Counted from the first letter of the stretch, positions 1 to 9,983 are shown. The stretch is 64,000 bases of DNA from Longispora albida DSM 44784 (GCF_000379825.1 NZ_KB903834.1:479976-543975); one strand, 5' to 3'. Translations and numbers: made by a program. Notes: a model not told the origin generated them from the letters alone.

Positions 1-615
1 GACCCGGTCGGCCACGGTCAGCGCCTCGGCCTGGTCGTGGGTGACGTAGAGCGTGGTGATGCCCAGTTCCCTGACCATCGCGGAGATCTCGGCCCGCAGC
101 TCGGCCCGCAGGCCACTGTCCAGGCTCGACAGTGGCTCGTCCATCAGGAACAACCGGGGCCGCCGTACGATCGCCCGGCCCATCGCCACCCGCTGCCGCT
201 GCCCGCCCGACAGCTGGTGCGGCTTGCGGTGCAGCAGCTCGCCGATGCCGAGCGCGCTGGCCACACCCGCCACCCGCTCGGCCTGCTCGGCCGGGTCGAC
301 ACCGGCCAGCTGGAGCGGGAAGGACATGTTGCCAGCGACGGTGAGGTGCGGGTAGAGCGCGTAGTCCTGGAAGACCATCGCGACCTGGCGTTCCCGGGGC
401 GGCAGGTCACTGGCCGGGGCCCCGTCGATGAAGAGCTCGCCGGACGTCGGGTCCTCCAGCCCGGCCACGATCCGCAGCAGGGTGGACTTGCCGCAGCCGG
501 ACGGGCCGAGCAGCACGAGCACTTCGCCGTCGCGGACGTCCAGGCTGACGTTGTCGACGGCGATGGTGCCGTCCGGGAAAGTCTTGGTGATCGATTTCAG
601 GCCAACCGTCGACAT
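1..615 (-). CDS. ABC transporter ATP-binding protein (3' end cut by window)
   Basis: Nucleotide-binding subunit of an ABC importer of the MsmK/UgpC (sugar) type. It couples ATP hydrolysis to transport at the inner face of the membrane. The visible 205 residues contain Walker A (G37-T45), Q-loop Gln83 in a VFQDYALYPH context, the signature LSGGQ at 135-139, Walker B ending in D159-E160, and H-loop His193. These are complete and in canonical order. The gene runs off the left edge, so the C-terminal regulatory (TOBE) part typical of the CUT1 family is not visible. The ATG at 613-615 gives a normal family N-terminus. No permease or binding-protein genes are in view, so the substrate is unknown. 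Confidence 0.93.
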   Translation of the reverse strand, partial: MSTVGLKSITKTFPDGTIAVDNVSLDVRDGEVLVLLGPSGCGKSTLLRIVAGLEDPTSGELFIDGAPASDLPPRERQVAMVFQDYALYPHLTVAGNMSFPLQLAGVDPAEQAERVAGVASALGIGELLHRKPHQLSGGQRQRVAMGRAIVRRPRLFLMDEPLSSLDSGLRAELRAEISAMVRELGITTLYVTHDQAEALTVADRV

Positions 616-665
616 CCCGTCACTGTGCGACGGGCGTCACAGTCCGGCCATCCCCCGAACGGATA

Positions 666-2015
666 TCAACACTCAATAACGTTTACAGCTAGTCCGCCTC
701 GTGCGGTTTCCTTGTACTTGATTTTCATGTCCGCGCCGGTTTCCCGCATGGTCTTGATGACCTTGTCGAGCGACACGAAATGGTCCCCGTCGCCGCGCAG
801 CGCCAGGCGCGCCGCCGTGATCGCCTTGATCGAGGCGACCGCGTTGCGCTCGATGCACGGGATCTGCACCAGGCCGCCGATCGGGTCGCAGGTCAGGCCG
901 AGGTTGTGCTCCATCGCGATCTCAGCGGCGTTCTCCACCTGCGCCGGCGAACCGCCCAGCACCTCAGCCAGGCCAGCGGCCGCCATCGACGACGCGGAAC
1001 CCACCTCGCCCTGGCAGCCCACCTCGGCACCCGAGATCGACGCGTTCTCCTTGAACAGCACGCCGACAGCGGCAGCCGTCAACAGGAAACGCACGATCCC
1101 GTCATCACTCGCGCCCGGAACAAACCGCCAGTAATAGTGCAGCACCGCCGGCACAATGCCCGCAGCACCATTCGTCGGAGCCGTCACCACCCGCCCGCCG
1201 GCCGCGTTTTCCTCGTTCACGGCGAGAGCGAACAGTGTCACCCAGTCCATGACGCGCAGCGGGTCCGTGCCGAAATGCTCGGACTCCATCTGCCGCTTCA
1301 GCTCAGCGGCACGCCGGCGCACCTTCAGGCCGCCCGGGAGGATGCCCTCCGCCTCGCAGCCAGCGGTCACGCAGTCCCGCATGACCTGCCAGATGTGCAG
1401 CAGCCCCTCGCGCACATCCGCCTCGGAACGCCACGCCAGCTCGTTCGCCAGCATGATGTCCGAGATGCTCTTGCCGGTCGAGCGGGTCAGCTCCAGCAGC
1501 TCAGCACCCGTCTTGAACGGGTACGTGACCTGGGTGTCGTCTTCCTTGAGCTGACCGGAGTTCTCGTCGACGACGAACCCGCCGCCCACCGAGTAGTACG
1601 TCCGGGTCCGGATCTGCTCCCCGGCCGGGTTGTACGCGGTGAACGTCATCCCGTTCGGGTGCAGCGGCAGGGAACGGCGCCGGTGCAGCGTCAGCTCGAA
1701 CCTGGCCTCGTGGACGCCCAGCAGCCACACCCGGCCCTCGGACTTGATCACGGAGACCCGCTGGTCAGCGGTATGCGTGTCGACGGTCTCCGGCGCCTCG
1801 CCCGCCAGGCCCAGAAGGACTGCCTTGTCGGAGCCGTGACCGTGACCCGTCGCGCCCAGCGAACCGAACAGCTGGGAGTCGACCACGGCGACGTCGGCGA
1901 GCAGGCCATCACCCTTCAGGCCGGACACGAACGTCCGGGCCGCGCGCATCGGGCCGACCGTATGCGACGACGAAGGGCCGATACCCACCTTGAACAGGTC
2001 AAAGACGCTGATCAC
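666..2015 (-). CDS. sdaA: L-serine ammonia-lyase, iron-sulfur-dependent, single chain
   Basis: Deaminates L-serine to pyruvate and ammonia using a [4Fe-4S] cluster. The 449-residue protein has the fused beta-alpha layout: N-terminal motif [12 protein letters not shown] at about 8-19, then the catalytic domain. The cluster cysteines are Cys334 (GCQGEVGS), Cys376 (CDP) and Cys387 (PCIER), and the last residue is Cys449. The spacing of all four matches the Legionella enzyme, where the C-terminal cysteine is the fourth cluster ligand ('tail-in-mouth'). A GTG codon at 2013-2015 is the start. It is transcribed toward the ABC ATPase gene, with about 50 bp between them. The assignment is firm; the C-terminal ligand role is by analogy. 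Confidence 0.96.
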   Translation of the reverse strand: MISVFDLFKVGIGPSSSHTVGPMRAARTFVSGLKGDGLLADVAVVDSQLFGSLGATGHGHGSDKAVLLGLAGEAPETVDTHTADQRVSVIKSEGRVWLLGVHEARFELTLHRRRSLPLHPNGMTFTAYNPAGEQIRTRTYYSVGGGFVVDENSGQLKEDDTQVTYPFKTGAELLELTRSTGKSISDIMLANELAWRSEADVREGLLHIWQVMRDCVTAGCEAEGILPGGLKVRRRAAELKRQMESEHFGTDPLRVMDWVTLFALAVNEENAAGGRVVTAPTNGAAGIVPAVLHYYWRFVPGASDDGIVRFLLTAAAVGVLFKENASISGAEVGCQGEVGSASSMAAAGLAEVLGGSPAQVENAAEIAMEHNLGLTCDPIGGLVQIPCIERNAVASIKAITAARLALRGDGDHFVSLDKVIKTMRETGADMKIKYKETARGGLAVNVIEC

Positions 2016-2108
2016 CGCTGTCCCACTTCCCTAGCACCGAGGGCGCCGTTGCCCCACCGGGCCAGCGTACGGGCCGCCTGGTCCGCTACCCCAAAAGTAA
2101 CGCCGAGA

Positions 2109-3011
2109 TCACGCCGGCCACACGACGTTGACCAGGGGTTCTCCGGCCTCGTACCGGCGGGCCTGTGCCACGACCAGCTTCCGGGCTCTCGGCACGAAGG
2201 CTGAGGTGAGGCCCCCGACGTGCGGGCTGATCAGAACGTTCGGCGCGCGCCACAGCGGGTGGCCGGCCGGGAGCGGTTCCGGGTCGGTCACGTCGAGGGC
2301 CGCGCGCAGCCGGCCGGACTCCAGCTCGGCCACGAGTGCGTCCGTGTCCACGACTGGCCCGCGCGCCACGTTCACCAGGAGCGCCCCGGTACGCATCGAC
2401 GCCAGGAACTCCTTGCCGGCCAGGCCACGGGTCTCCTCGGTCAGCGGCGTGATCAGGATGACGACGTCGGCCCAGGGCAGGATGCCGGCGATCTCGGAGA
2501 TCGGCTCGACGCCGGGCCGGGCGGTACGGGCCACCCGGCGCACGTTGACCTCGAAGCCGGCCAGCCGCCGCTCGATGGCCTCGCCGATCGAGCCGTACCC
2601 GACGATCAGCACGTTCGCGTCGGCCAGCGAGGGCCGCCAGTCCTTGGCCCACTCCCCCCGGTCGCCGGCCCTGACGTACCCGGCGATGTTCCGCTGGGCA
2701 GCCAGGGTCAACGCCAGGGCCAGCTCCGCCGTCGACGCGTCGTGCACGCCCTTCGCGTTGGCCAGGGTCAGGCCCTCGCGGAGGTGGGGCAGCACGTGCT
2801 CGTACCCGGCCGTCAGCGCCTGCACCACGCGCAGCCGGGGCATCCTCGCGATGTGCGCGACGGTCTCCGGCTTGAAGCCGTACGGCAGGGCGTAGAACTC
2901 CACCTCGTCGAGTTCGGCCTGGCTGGGCAGTGGCACGTCGCCGTCGTACATGCCGGGAGCGAGGTCGGACAGGTCAGCTGCGGCCTCGGGGAGCGAGATC
3001 AGATAGCGCAC
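2109..3011 (-). CDS. D-isomer-specific 2-hydroxyacid dehydrogenase family protein
   Basis: NAD(P)-dependent oxidoreductase interconverting a 2-keto acid and a D-2-hydroxy acid; the physiological substrate is not evident. The 300-residue protein has the Rossmann motif GYGSIG at 138-143, the conserved ARGPVVD segment with Arg217, acid Glu245 in a DPEPLPAGHPLW context and catalytic His264 in SPHVGG. This completes the Arg-Glu-His set of the family. The GTG start at 3009-3011 lies 14 bp from the divergent DUF202 gene, and each start has a weak -10-like hexamer 6 nt upstream. It could be a phosphoglycerate- or glyoxylate-type enzyme, but it lacks the long C-terminal ACT extension of SerA. Confidence 0.88.
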   Translation of the reverse strand: MRYLISLPEAAADLSDLAPGMYDGDVPLPSQAELDEVEFYALPYGFKPETVAHIARMPRLRVVQALTAGYEHVLPHLREGLTLANAKGVHDASTAELALALTLAAQRNIAGYVRAGDRGEWAKDWRPSLADANVLIVGYGSIGEAIERRLAGFEVNVRRVARTARPGVEPISEIAGILPWADVVILITPLTEETRGLAGKEFLASMRTGALLVNVARGPVVDTDALVAELESGRLRAALDVTDPEPLPAGHPLWRAPNVLISPHVGGLTSAFVPRARKLVVAQARRYEAGEPLVNVVWPA

Positions 3012-3025
3012 GGGACAATGATGGG

Positions 3026-3415
3026 GTGTTCCGAGAGTTCAGGCAGTGGTTCGACCCGCACGAAGTCCGTGAGACGGGCGACACACCCGACTACCGGTTC
3101 TCCCTCGCCAACGAGCGGACCTTCCTCGCCTGGCTGCGCACGGCCCTCGCCCTGACCGGCGGCGGGCTGGCCGTGGCCCAGTTCGTCGACACGCCGAAAG
3201 CCCCGTACCTGCGGACGGTCGTCGCCGTCGTCCTGCTCGTCCTGGGCGCGGTGTGCGCGATCCGGGCGGTCGACCACTGGATCCGGTGCGAGCGGGCGAT
3301 GCGCTCGGGGGCCGACCTGCCGGCCCAGCGGTTCCCAGCGGTGCTGGCGCTCGTGGTCGGTGCCGGAGCGCTGGGCCTGATCGTGCTGGTCCTGGCCGGC
3401 GGCCTGAGCAGATGA
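3026..3415 (+). CDS. DUF202 (YidH-type) small membrane protein
   Basis: A 129-residue integral membrane protein of the DUF202 family, biochemical role unknown. The conserved signature lies at about residues 24-40 (SLANERTFLAWLRTALA). It is followed by three hydrophobic segments at roughly 32-52, 58-78 and 103-127. The GTG at 3026 is chosen because it puts the family signature close to the N-terminus, and a GACAAT hexamer ends 6 nt before it (possible leaderless start). Its last codons overlap the ATG of the next DUF202 gene (ATGA), so the pair is almost certainly co-translated. Confidence 0.85.
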   Translation: MFREFRQWFDPHEVRETGDTPDYRFSLANERTFLAWLRTALALTGGGLAVAQFVDTPKAPYLRTVVAVVLLVLGAVCAIRAVDHWIRCERAMRSGADLPAQRFPAVLALVVGAGALGLIVLVLAGGLSR

Positions 3416-3696
3416 GCCCCGGGCTGGTACGCGACGCCGGGCTCCAGCCGGAACGAACCCGGCTGGCATGGCGGCGCACCGTCCTCACGGGAGCGGTGGT
3501 CGTGCTGCTGGGGGCTTCCAGGCCGCTCCTCGTCGCGGCTGCCGTCGTCACGTGGCTGGCCCTGCTGCGCGTCGCGCACTGGCGCATCCTGAGCCTGGCC
3601 AGCCCCCGCCCCGACCGGCTACACCGGCCGACGGCCCTGCTGGCCGCCGGCGCGGTACTGACGATGGCTCTTCTGGGTTTGCTGTCCTTGTTCTAA
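3412..3696 (+). CDS. second DUF202-like small membrane protein
   Basis: A 94-residue partner of the preceding gene, again DUF202-like: a short N-terminus with QPERTRLAWRRT (residues 12-23), then three hydrophobic helices near 23-40, 38-58 and 73-94. The start ATG overlaps the upstream stop by 4 nt. Such DUF202 tandem pairs are common in actinobacteria and probably form a heteromeric membrane complex (inference). The TAA stop overlaps the stop of the convergent acyl-CoA dehydrogenase gene, leaving no room for a separate terminator. Confidence 0.82.
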   Translation: MSPGLVRDAGLQPERTRLAWRRTVLTGAVVVLLGASRPLLVAAAVVTWLALLRVAHWRILSLASPRPDRLHRPTALLAAGAVLTMALLGLLSLF

Positions 3697-4865
3697 GCGA
3701 AAGCCGACAGGCCGGTCAGCTTCTGTCCGATCACCAGCTGGTGGACCTCGCTGGTGCCCTCGTAGGTCAGCACGCTCTCCAGGTTGTTCGCGTGCCGCAT
3801 GATCGGGTACTCGCCGGAGATCCCGTTCGCGCCGAGCATCGTCCGGCAGGTACGCGCGATGGCGATCGCCTCGCGGACGTTGTTGAGCTTGCCGACGCTG
3901 ACCTGCTCCGGCTTGAGCTGGCCGGAGTCGGCGAGCCTGCCGAGGTGGTGGGCGAGCAGCCAGCCCTTCTGGTACTCCAGCGTCAGGTCGGCCAGCTTGG
4001 CCTGGGTGAGCTGGAAGCCGGCCAGCGGGCGGCCGAACTGGGTACGCGTCGTGGTGTAGTCGATCGCCGTCTCCAGGCAGTCACGGGCTGCACCCAGCGC
4101 GCCCCACACGATGCCGTAGCGGGCCTCGGTCAGGCAGGACAGCGGGGCCTTGAGCCCGCGAGCCTCGGGCAGCTGGGCGCTGGCGGGCAGCCGGACCCGG
4201 TCGAAGACCAGCTCACCGGTTGCCGACGCGCGCAGCGAGAGCTTGTTGTGGATCTCGTTGACGGTCACGCCGGGCAGGTCCAGCGGCACGACGAAGCCGG
4301 TGACGCCCTGGTCGACCTTCGCCCAGACCACGGCCAGCTCGGCGACCGGAGCGTTGGTGATCCACATCTTCGTACCGGTGAGCAGCCAGTCGTCGCCGTC
4401 GCGGACCGCGCGCGTGGTCATGCCGGCCGGGTCGGAGCCGTGGTCGGGCTCGGTCAGGCCGAAGCAGCCGATCGCCTCGCCAGCCGCCATCCGGGGCAGC
4501 CACTCCTGCTTCTGCTCCTCGGAGCCGTACTTCCAGATCGCGTACATCGCCAGCGAGCCCTGCACGCTGACCAGGCTGCGGACGCCGGAGTCACCGGCCT
4601 CCAGCTCCAGGCAGGACAGGCCGTAGGCGACCGCGGAGACGCCGGCGCAGCCGTAGCCGGTGAGGTGCGCGCCGAGCAGGCCGAGCTTGCCCAGCTCCCT
4701 GGCCAGGTCACGGACCGGCGTGACGCCCGTTTCGTACCACTGCGCGACGTGCGGCCGCACGACGTCACCCACGAGCCGGCGGACGCTGTCCGCGAAGGCA
4801 GCCTCCTCGGCGGTGAGGAGGGAATCGAGGGCCAGAAGTTCCTGCGGAGTCACCCGGTCGGTCAT
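3693..4865 (-). CDS. gcdH: acyl-CoA dehydrogenase, glutaryl-CoA dehydrogenase type
   Basis: FAD-dependent oxidation of an acyl-CoA; the closest family is glutaryl-CoA dehydrogenase, which dehydrogenates and decarboxylates glutaryl-CoA to crotonyl-CoA. The 390-residue protein has the FAD/acyl-CoA motifs FGLTEPDHGSDP and GTKMWITNA. Near the C-terminus, MLGANGISGEYP is followed by NLESVLTYEGTSEVH, in which Glu369 is the expected catalytic base. The ATG at 4863-4865 is preferred over an upstream in-frame TTG because a TAAGTT hexamer sits exactly 7 nt before it, as in a leaderless mRNA. No lysine or tryptophan catabolic genes are adjacent, so the substrate assignment rests on family resemblance only. 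Confidence 0.85.
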   Translation of the reverse strand: MTDRVTPQELLALDSLLTAEEAAFADSVRRLVGDVVRPHVAQWYETGVTPVRDLARELGKLGLLGAHLTGYGCAGVSAVAYGLSCLELEAGDSGVRSLVSVQGSLAMYAIWKYGSEEQKQEWLPRMAAGEAIGCFGLTEPDHGSDPAGMTTRAVRDGDDWLLTGTKMWITNAPVAELAVVWAKVDQGVTGFVVPLDLPGVTVNEIHNKLSLRASATGELVFDRVRLPASAQLPEARGLKAPLSCLTEARYGIVWGALGAARDCLETAIDYTTTRTQFGRPLAGFQLTQAKLADLTLEYQKGWLLAHHLGRLADSGQLKPEQVSVGKLNNVREAIAIARTCRTMLGANGISGEYPIMRHANNLESVLTYEGTSEVHQLVIGQKLTGLSAFA

Positions 4866-4895
4866 GAGGCCCAACTTAGGGCATCATTGCCGGGT

Positions 4896-5534
4896 ATGAC
4901 GACTGCACCCTTCCACCAGGCAATATCGACGGACGACGACCCCGGGGCGGCCCCCGCGCGGCCGGTGTCCGGGCCGCGCCTGGTCATCTCGTCCGCCCTG
5001 GCCGGGCTGGCCGTGATCGCGGCGATCGCCACCAAGTTCCTCGACGAGTACTCGGTGAAGCGCGGCGGCGAGGACGTCGGCGACATCGGCCGGGGCATGA
5101 GCTTCTTCGGCGAGACGTCCCTGACCAGCGGCTACGGGTACCTGACCTCGCTGTTCGCCCTGGCGGCCCTGCTGATCACCGCCCTGGTCAGCACCGGGAG
5201 GCTCAACATCGCCGCCCGGCTGGCCGCCGCCGGTACCGGCCTGTACGCGATCGCCACGCTCTTCGCGATGAAGATGATGATCGCTGACCAGCTCAACCTG
5301 GACTCCGGCCCGAGCCCTGACGGCCTGAACCGGGTACCGGTCGAGAAGGTCGAGGTCACGCTCACCACCGGTGGCTACACCGCGCTCGCCGCGATCGTCC
5401 TGCTCACCGCGGCCGTGGTGATCGCCGGGCCGGCGCTGTCGAGCCTGCCGGCGATGGCGAAGGTACGGGCGAAGACGGCCGGGGCCGGCGAAGACCCCGA
5501 GGACGGCCGCGAGATCCAGGTGACGGCCGGCTAG
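4896..5534 (+). CDS. hypothetical membrane protein with four predicted helices
   Basis: A 212-residue protein I do not recognise. The N-terminal 27 residues are acidic and proline-rich. Hydrophobic segments follow at about 28-46, 81-99, 106-124 and 164-188. The loop between helices 3 and 4 is short and polar, and the tail is charged. It diverges from the gcdH-type gene with 30 bp between starts, and is convergent with the ParB-like gene 5 bp away. The ATG at 4896 is the first start that excludes antisense sequence of the neighbouring enzyme. No catalytic motif is visible. Confidence 0.72.
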   Translation: MTTAPFHQAISTDDDPGAAPARPVSGPRLVISSALAGLAVIAAIATKFLDEYSVKRGGEDVGDIGRGMSFFGETSLTSGYGYLTSLFALAALLITALVSTGRLNIAARLAAAGTGLYAIATLFAMKMMIADQLNLDSGPSPDGLNRVPVEKVEVTLTTGGYTALAAIVLLTAAVVIAGPALSSLPAMAKVRAKTAGAGEDPEDGREIQVTAG

Positions 5535-5539
5535 AGAGA

Positions 5540-5833
5540 TCAGCTCAGCTCGAGCACCCGGGCGTGGATGGTGGTCCGCTGCTGGAGCGCGGCCCGCAGC
5601 GCCCGGTGCACGCCGTCCTCCAGGTACAGCGCGCCCTCGAACCGGACCACGTGCGGGAAGAGGTCGCCGTAGAAGGTGGAGTCGTCCGCGAGCAGCCGGT
5701 CCAGGCCGAGTTCACGCTTGGTGGTGATGAGCTGGTCGAGCCTGACCGGGCGTGGCGGGATGTCGGCCCACTCCTTGAGGGTCAGGCCGTGCTCCGGGTA
5801 CGGCTTGCCATCGCGGACCGCTTTGAAAATCAC
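5540..5833 (-). CDS. conserved small protein, possible ParB/Srx-like fold
   Basis: A 97-residue protein of a type widespread in actinobacteria, function unknown. The C-terminal half (LYLEDGVHRALRAALQQ, about residues 69-85) resembles the substrate-binding helix and GxHR signature of ParB/sulfiredoxin-like domains. The N-terminus IFKAVRDGKPYPEHG is strongly conserved in the homologues I recall. It is the last gene of a two-gene operon: its ATG overlaps the stop of the aldose-epimerase gene by 4 nt. The fold suggestion is inference from motif shape. Confidence 0.7.
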   Translation of the reverse strand: MIFKAVRDGKPYPEHGLTLKEWADIPPRPVRLDQLITTKRELGLDRLLADDSTFYGDLFPHVVRFEGALYLEDGVHRALRAALQQRTTIHARVLELS

Positions 5834-6735
5834 CTACTGAGCGTATCGCCCGGCGCAATTCCCCACGTCCCCCGCCAGCTCTCGCCCGGCGCGATGGTGA
5901 CCAGGTCCCGCCCGGAGCGCAGCGCGTCGGGCGGGCAGGTCATCGGCTCGATCGCGACCGCGCGCCGGTCCCGGCCACCGGGCAGCCCGTCGGCGGTGAA
6001 CACCTGGAGCCAGCGGAAGGACTCCCCGGCCCACAGGCTGACCGCCCGGCCGTCCGGCGCGGTGAGCACGCCGTGCACGCGGCCCTCGCCGTCGCGGGAC
6101 GGGAGGCCGAAAGTGGTGTCGAGGCGGACGCCGGCCAGCTTGCGGCCTGCGGTGAAGTCGTAGGAGCTGTCGCCGACCCGGGCCGCGCCGATCGGCAGAA
6201 GGCGGCCGTCGGTCAGCAGGCGGGAGCCCATGCTCAGCTGGAGTACCAGATCGTCCACAGCGACCCCGGGAATCCGGAGATAAGGATGGCTCCCCAGCCC
6301 GAACGGCGCGGGGTCCTCCCCGGTGTTGGTGGCCTCGTGCTCGGCGGTCAGCCCGCCGGGGCCGACCGACCACCGGGTGCGCAGCCGGATCGCGAAGGGA
6401 TAGCCGGGCTGCGGCGGCAGGTCGTAGCCCACGGTGACCGCGTCGGCCGCCTGGTCGACCAGGTACCACGGCACCCAGTTGACCAGCCCGTGGATCGCGT
6501 TGTGGTGGTCGGGCTCGGTGAGCGGCAGCTGCTGGTAGACGCCGCCGAAGCTGTACCGGCCGTCCCGCACCCGGTTCGGCCATGGGGCGAGCACCTGCCC
6601 GGCGGCGGCCGGAGCCACGTCGCCGGGGCCGTAGCCGTCCACATAGTCCTCTGTGCCGGCGGAGTAGCCGCGCAGGCCACCGCCGACCTGGGCAATCACT
6701 GCCCGGTGCGCGCCCGCCGCGATGGACCACTCCAT
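5830..6735 (-). CDS. aldose 1-epimerase (galactose mutarotase) family protein
   Basis: Interconverts alpha and beta anomers of aldoses. The 301-residue protein shows the family landmarks: APWPNRVRDGRY near 60-71, the catalytic-type histidines in HNAIHGLVNW (about 84-93) and in GLGSHPYLRIPG (about 155), and a late acidic residue in AIEPMTCPPDAL. A longer in-frame extension exists upstream, but it reads antisense through pdxH, so the ATG at 6733-6735 is preferred; a TATGGT hexamer lies 8 nt before it. It is translationally coupled to the downstream ParB-like gene. Confidence 0.88.
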   Translation of the reverse strand: MEWSIAAGAHRAVIAQVGGGLRGYSAGTEDYVDGYGPGDVAPAAAGQVLAPWPNRVRDGRYSFGGVYQQLPLTEPDHHNAIHGLVNWVPWYLVDQAADAVTVGYDLPPQPGYPFAIRLRTRWSVGPGGLTAEHEATNTGEDPAPFGLGSHPYLRIPGVAVDDLVLQLSMGSRLLTDGRLLPIGAARVGDSSYDFTAGRKLAGVRLDTTFGLPSRDGEGRVHGVLTAPDGRAVSLWAGESFRWLQVFTADGLPGGRDRRAVAIEPMTCPPDALRSGRDLVTIAPGESWRGTWGIAPGDTLSR

Positions 6736-6785
6736 AGCCGCCGACCATAGCGCTTCAGCACACCAGACAAAACCCCCAACTGAAC

Positions 6786-7436
6786 TTACGGCGAAAGGCG
6801 CTCGACGATCCAGCCGGCCGCCGAGTGCCGGTACCTCAGCCGGTCGTGCAGCCTGCTCCGCCGCCCCTGCCAGAACTCGACCGTCTCCGGCACGATCCGG
6901 TACCCGCCCCAGTGATCCGGCACGGGCACCTCCTCCCCGTACCTGTCGGCGGCCGCCTCCCACTCCGTGACCAGCTCGGCCCGCCCGCCGGTCAGCACCG
7001 CGGACTGCTTCGACGCCCACGCGCCGAGCCGGGCGCCGACCGGCCGCTCCGCGAAGTACTCGGCGGTCTCGGCCCGGGTCACGCGCTCGGCCCGCCCGCA
7101 GACCACCACCTGCCGGTGCACCTCGTACCAGGGGAAGACCAGGCTGGCGTTCGGGTTGCCGGCGAGTTCCTGCCCCTTGCGCGACTGGTAGTTGGTGAAG
7201 AAGACGAGGCCGCGCGCGTCGAAGGACTTGAGGAGCACCGAGCGCGCCGAGGGCCGCCCGTCGGCCGAGGCTGTCGCGAGCACCATCGCGTTGGGCTCGG
7301 CGACGGTCAGCCTGGCGATCTCCAGCCAGCCCGCGAACTGGGCCGTCCAGTCGGCGGCGAGGTCCGCCTCGTCGAGCGGAAGATCTCCGTACTCCTGGCG
7401 CATGGCCGCCAGATTTACCGCAACGTCGTCTCTCAC
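6786..7436 (-). CDS. pdxH: pyridoxamine 5'-phosphate oxidase
   Basis: FMN enzyme oxidising pyridoxamine/pyridoxine 5'-phosphate to pyridoxal 5'-phosphate, the last salvage step of vitamin B6. The 216-residue protein carries the FMN-binding stretch PSARSVLLKSFDARGLVFFTN at about 63-83 and SRKGQEL. It ends in the PdxH-specific C-terminal dimerisation motif WGGYRIVPETVEFWQGRRSRLHDR. The length is typical. It diverges from the citrate synthase gene across about 200 bp containing three hairpins. The product would supply PLP enzymes such as SerC nearby, though no operon links them. Confidence 0.97.
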   Translation of the reverse strand: MRDDVAVNLAAMRQEYGDLPLDEADLAADWTAQFAGWLEIARLTVAEPNAMVLATASADGRPSARSVLLKSFDARGLVFFTNYQSRKGQELAGNPNASLVFPWYEVHRQVVVCGRAERVTRAETAEYFAERPVGARLGAWASKQSAVLTGGRAELVTEWEAAADRYGEEVPVPDHWGGYRIVPETVEFWQGRRSRLHDRLRYRHSAAGWIVERLSP

Positions 7437-7634
7437 ACAGATATCCTGTCAGCGGATCGGCCCTTCGGCCGTTTTAGGGTGGCACTCGCCACACTGCGGG
7501 GTGGTTTCCCCCCACCAGGGCCTTCCAGGGTCCAAGATGTCGCCAAAGCATCACCGGGCGCAAGGTCTCGGGCCGGAGGCGCGCAACCGGAGATTCCGTC
7601 AGACAACGATGTGCGGATCCTGGGAGTAGTGAAG
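7437..7634 (+). other. divergent intergenic region with three consecutive hairpins before citrate synthase
   Basis: Three perfect short stems follow one another: CGGCC/GGCCG at 7458-7471 followed by TTTT, GTGGC/GCCAC at 7479-7492, and GGGGTGG/CCCCACC at 7498-7516. No convergent gene ends here, so the first stem plus T-run is not an ordinary gene-end terminator. It could be a structured leader or attenuator of the downstream gene. The start codon follows a GGGAG at 7622-7626. Confidence 0.5.
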
Positions 7635-8735
7635 ATGTCCGACTTCAAGCCGGGCCTCGAGGGCGTCGTCGCCTTCGAGACCGAGATCGCCGAACCGAAC
7701 CGAGAAGGCGGCTCGCTGCGTTACCGCGGCGTCGACATCGAGGACCTCATCGGGCGGGTGTCGTTCGGGAACGTGTGGGCGCTGCTGGTCGACGGGAAGT
7801 TCGGGCCGGGCCTGCCGCCGGCCGAGCCGTTCCCGGTGCCGGTCCACTCGGGAGACATCCGGGTCGACGTGCAGTCGGCCGTGGCGATGCTCGCGCCGTA
7901 CTGGGGCCTCGGGCAGCTGCTCGACATCAGCGACGAGCAGGCCCGCGAGGACCTCGCGCGCGTGTCGGTGACCGCGCTGTCCTTCGTCGCGCAGTCCGCG
8001 CGCGGCGTCGGCCTGCCCGCCGTACCGCAGAAGGAGATCGACACCGCGGCCACCATTGTGGAGCGGTTCATGAAGCGCTGGCGGGGCGAGCCGGACCCGC
8101 GGCACGTGAAGGCCGTCGACGCGTACTTCATCTCGGCAGCCGAGCACGGCCTGAACGCCTCCACCTTCACGGCGCGGATCGTGGCCTCCACGGGTGCCGA
8201 CGCCGCTGCCTGCATCTCGTCCGGCATCGGTGCCCTGTCCGGCCCGCTGCACGGCGGCGCGCCCTCCCGGGTGCTGCACATGCTGGAGGGCGTGGAGAAG
8301 TCCGGCAACGCCGAGGCGTACGTCAAGGGTGTCCTCGACCGCGGCGAGCGGCTGATGGGCTTCGGCCACCGGGTCTACCGGGCCGAGGACCCGCGTGCCG
8401 CCGTGCTCCGCCGCACGGCCAAGGAGCTGGGCGCGCCCCGCTTCGAGATCGCCGAGGCGCTGGAGAAGGCCGCTCTGGCCGAGCTGCACGCCCGCAAGCC
8501 CGACCGGGTGCTCGCCACCAACGTCGAGTTCTGGTCGGCGGTCGTCCTCGACTTCGCCGAGGTGCCGGCCCACATGTTCACCTCGATGTTCACCTGCGCC
8601 CGGGTGGCCGGCTGGTCCGCGCACATCCTGGAGCAGAAGAAGCTCAACCGGATCGTGCGCCCGGCGGCCCGCTACGTCGGCCCCGCCGCGCGCAAGCCGG
8701 AGGACGTCGAGGGCTTCGACCAGATCGCCCGGTAG
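7635..8735 (+). CDS. citrate synthase (actinobacterial citrate synthase 2 type)
   Basis: Condenses oxaloacetate with acetyl-CoA to citrate at the entry of the TCA cycle; a 2-methylcitrate synthase activity cannot be excluded. At 366 residues it belongs to the short Gram-positive class. His171 (EHGLNAST), His206 (GPLHGGAP) and His245 (GFGHRVY) fall in the expected active-site motifs. Asp306 lies in the late NVEFWSAVVLDFAEVP segment that carries the catalytic Asp. The ATG at 7635 begins MSDFKPGLEGVVAFETEIAEP, the normal family N-terminus. A strong terminator follows at 8764-8790. It is monocistronic. Confidence 0.94.
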   Translation: MSDFKPGLEGVVAFETEIAEPNREGGSLRYRGVDIEDLIGRVSFGNVWALLVDGKFGPGLPPAEPFPVPVHSGDIRVDVQSAVAMLAPYWGLGQLLDISDEQAREDLARVSVTALSFVAQSARGVGLPAVPQKEIDTAATIVERFMKRWRGEPDPRHVKAVDAYFISAAEHGLNASTFTARIVASTGADAAACISSGIGALSGPLHGGAPSRVLHMLEGVEKSGNAEAYVKGVLDRGERLMGFGHRVYRAEDPRAAVLRRTAKELGAPRFEIAEALEKAALAELHARKPDRVLATNVEFWSAVVLDFAEVPAHMFTSMFTCARVAGWSAHILEQKKLNRIVRPAARYVGPAARKPEDVEGFDQIAR

Positions 8736-8763
8736 ACAGCTCTCTTTACTGAATCACCGTTAA

Positions 8764-8790
8764 GGGGCCGCTTTCCAGCGGCCCCTTTTC
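8764..8790 (+). terminator. rho-independent terminator after citrate synthase
   Basis: Perfect 9-bp stem GGGGCCGCT / AGCGGCCCC (8764-8772 and 8777-8785) with a 4-nt loop and a TTTTC tail. It lies 28 bp past the citrate synthase stop and before the serC promoter region. Confidence 0.9.
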
Positions 8791-8811
8791 ATTGGATAGT
8801 GTCGTGGGTAA

Positions 8812-9972
<1,161 letters not shown>

Positions 9973-9983
9973 TTAATCTTGCA

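Noticed and set aside
3468..4895. Plus-strand extension of the membrane protein at 4896
   Set aside because: It overlaps the acyl-CoA dehydrogenase gene antisense and has shadow composition; the real protein begins after 4896.
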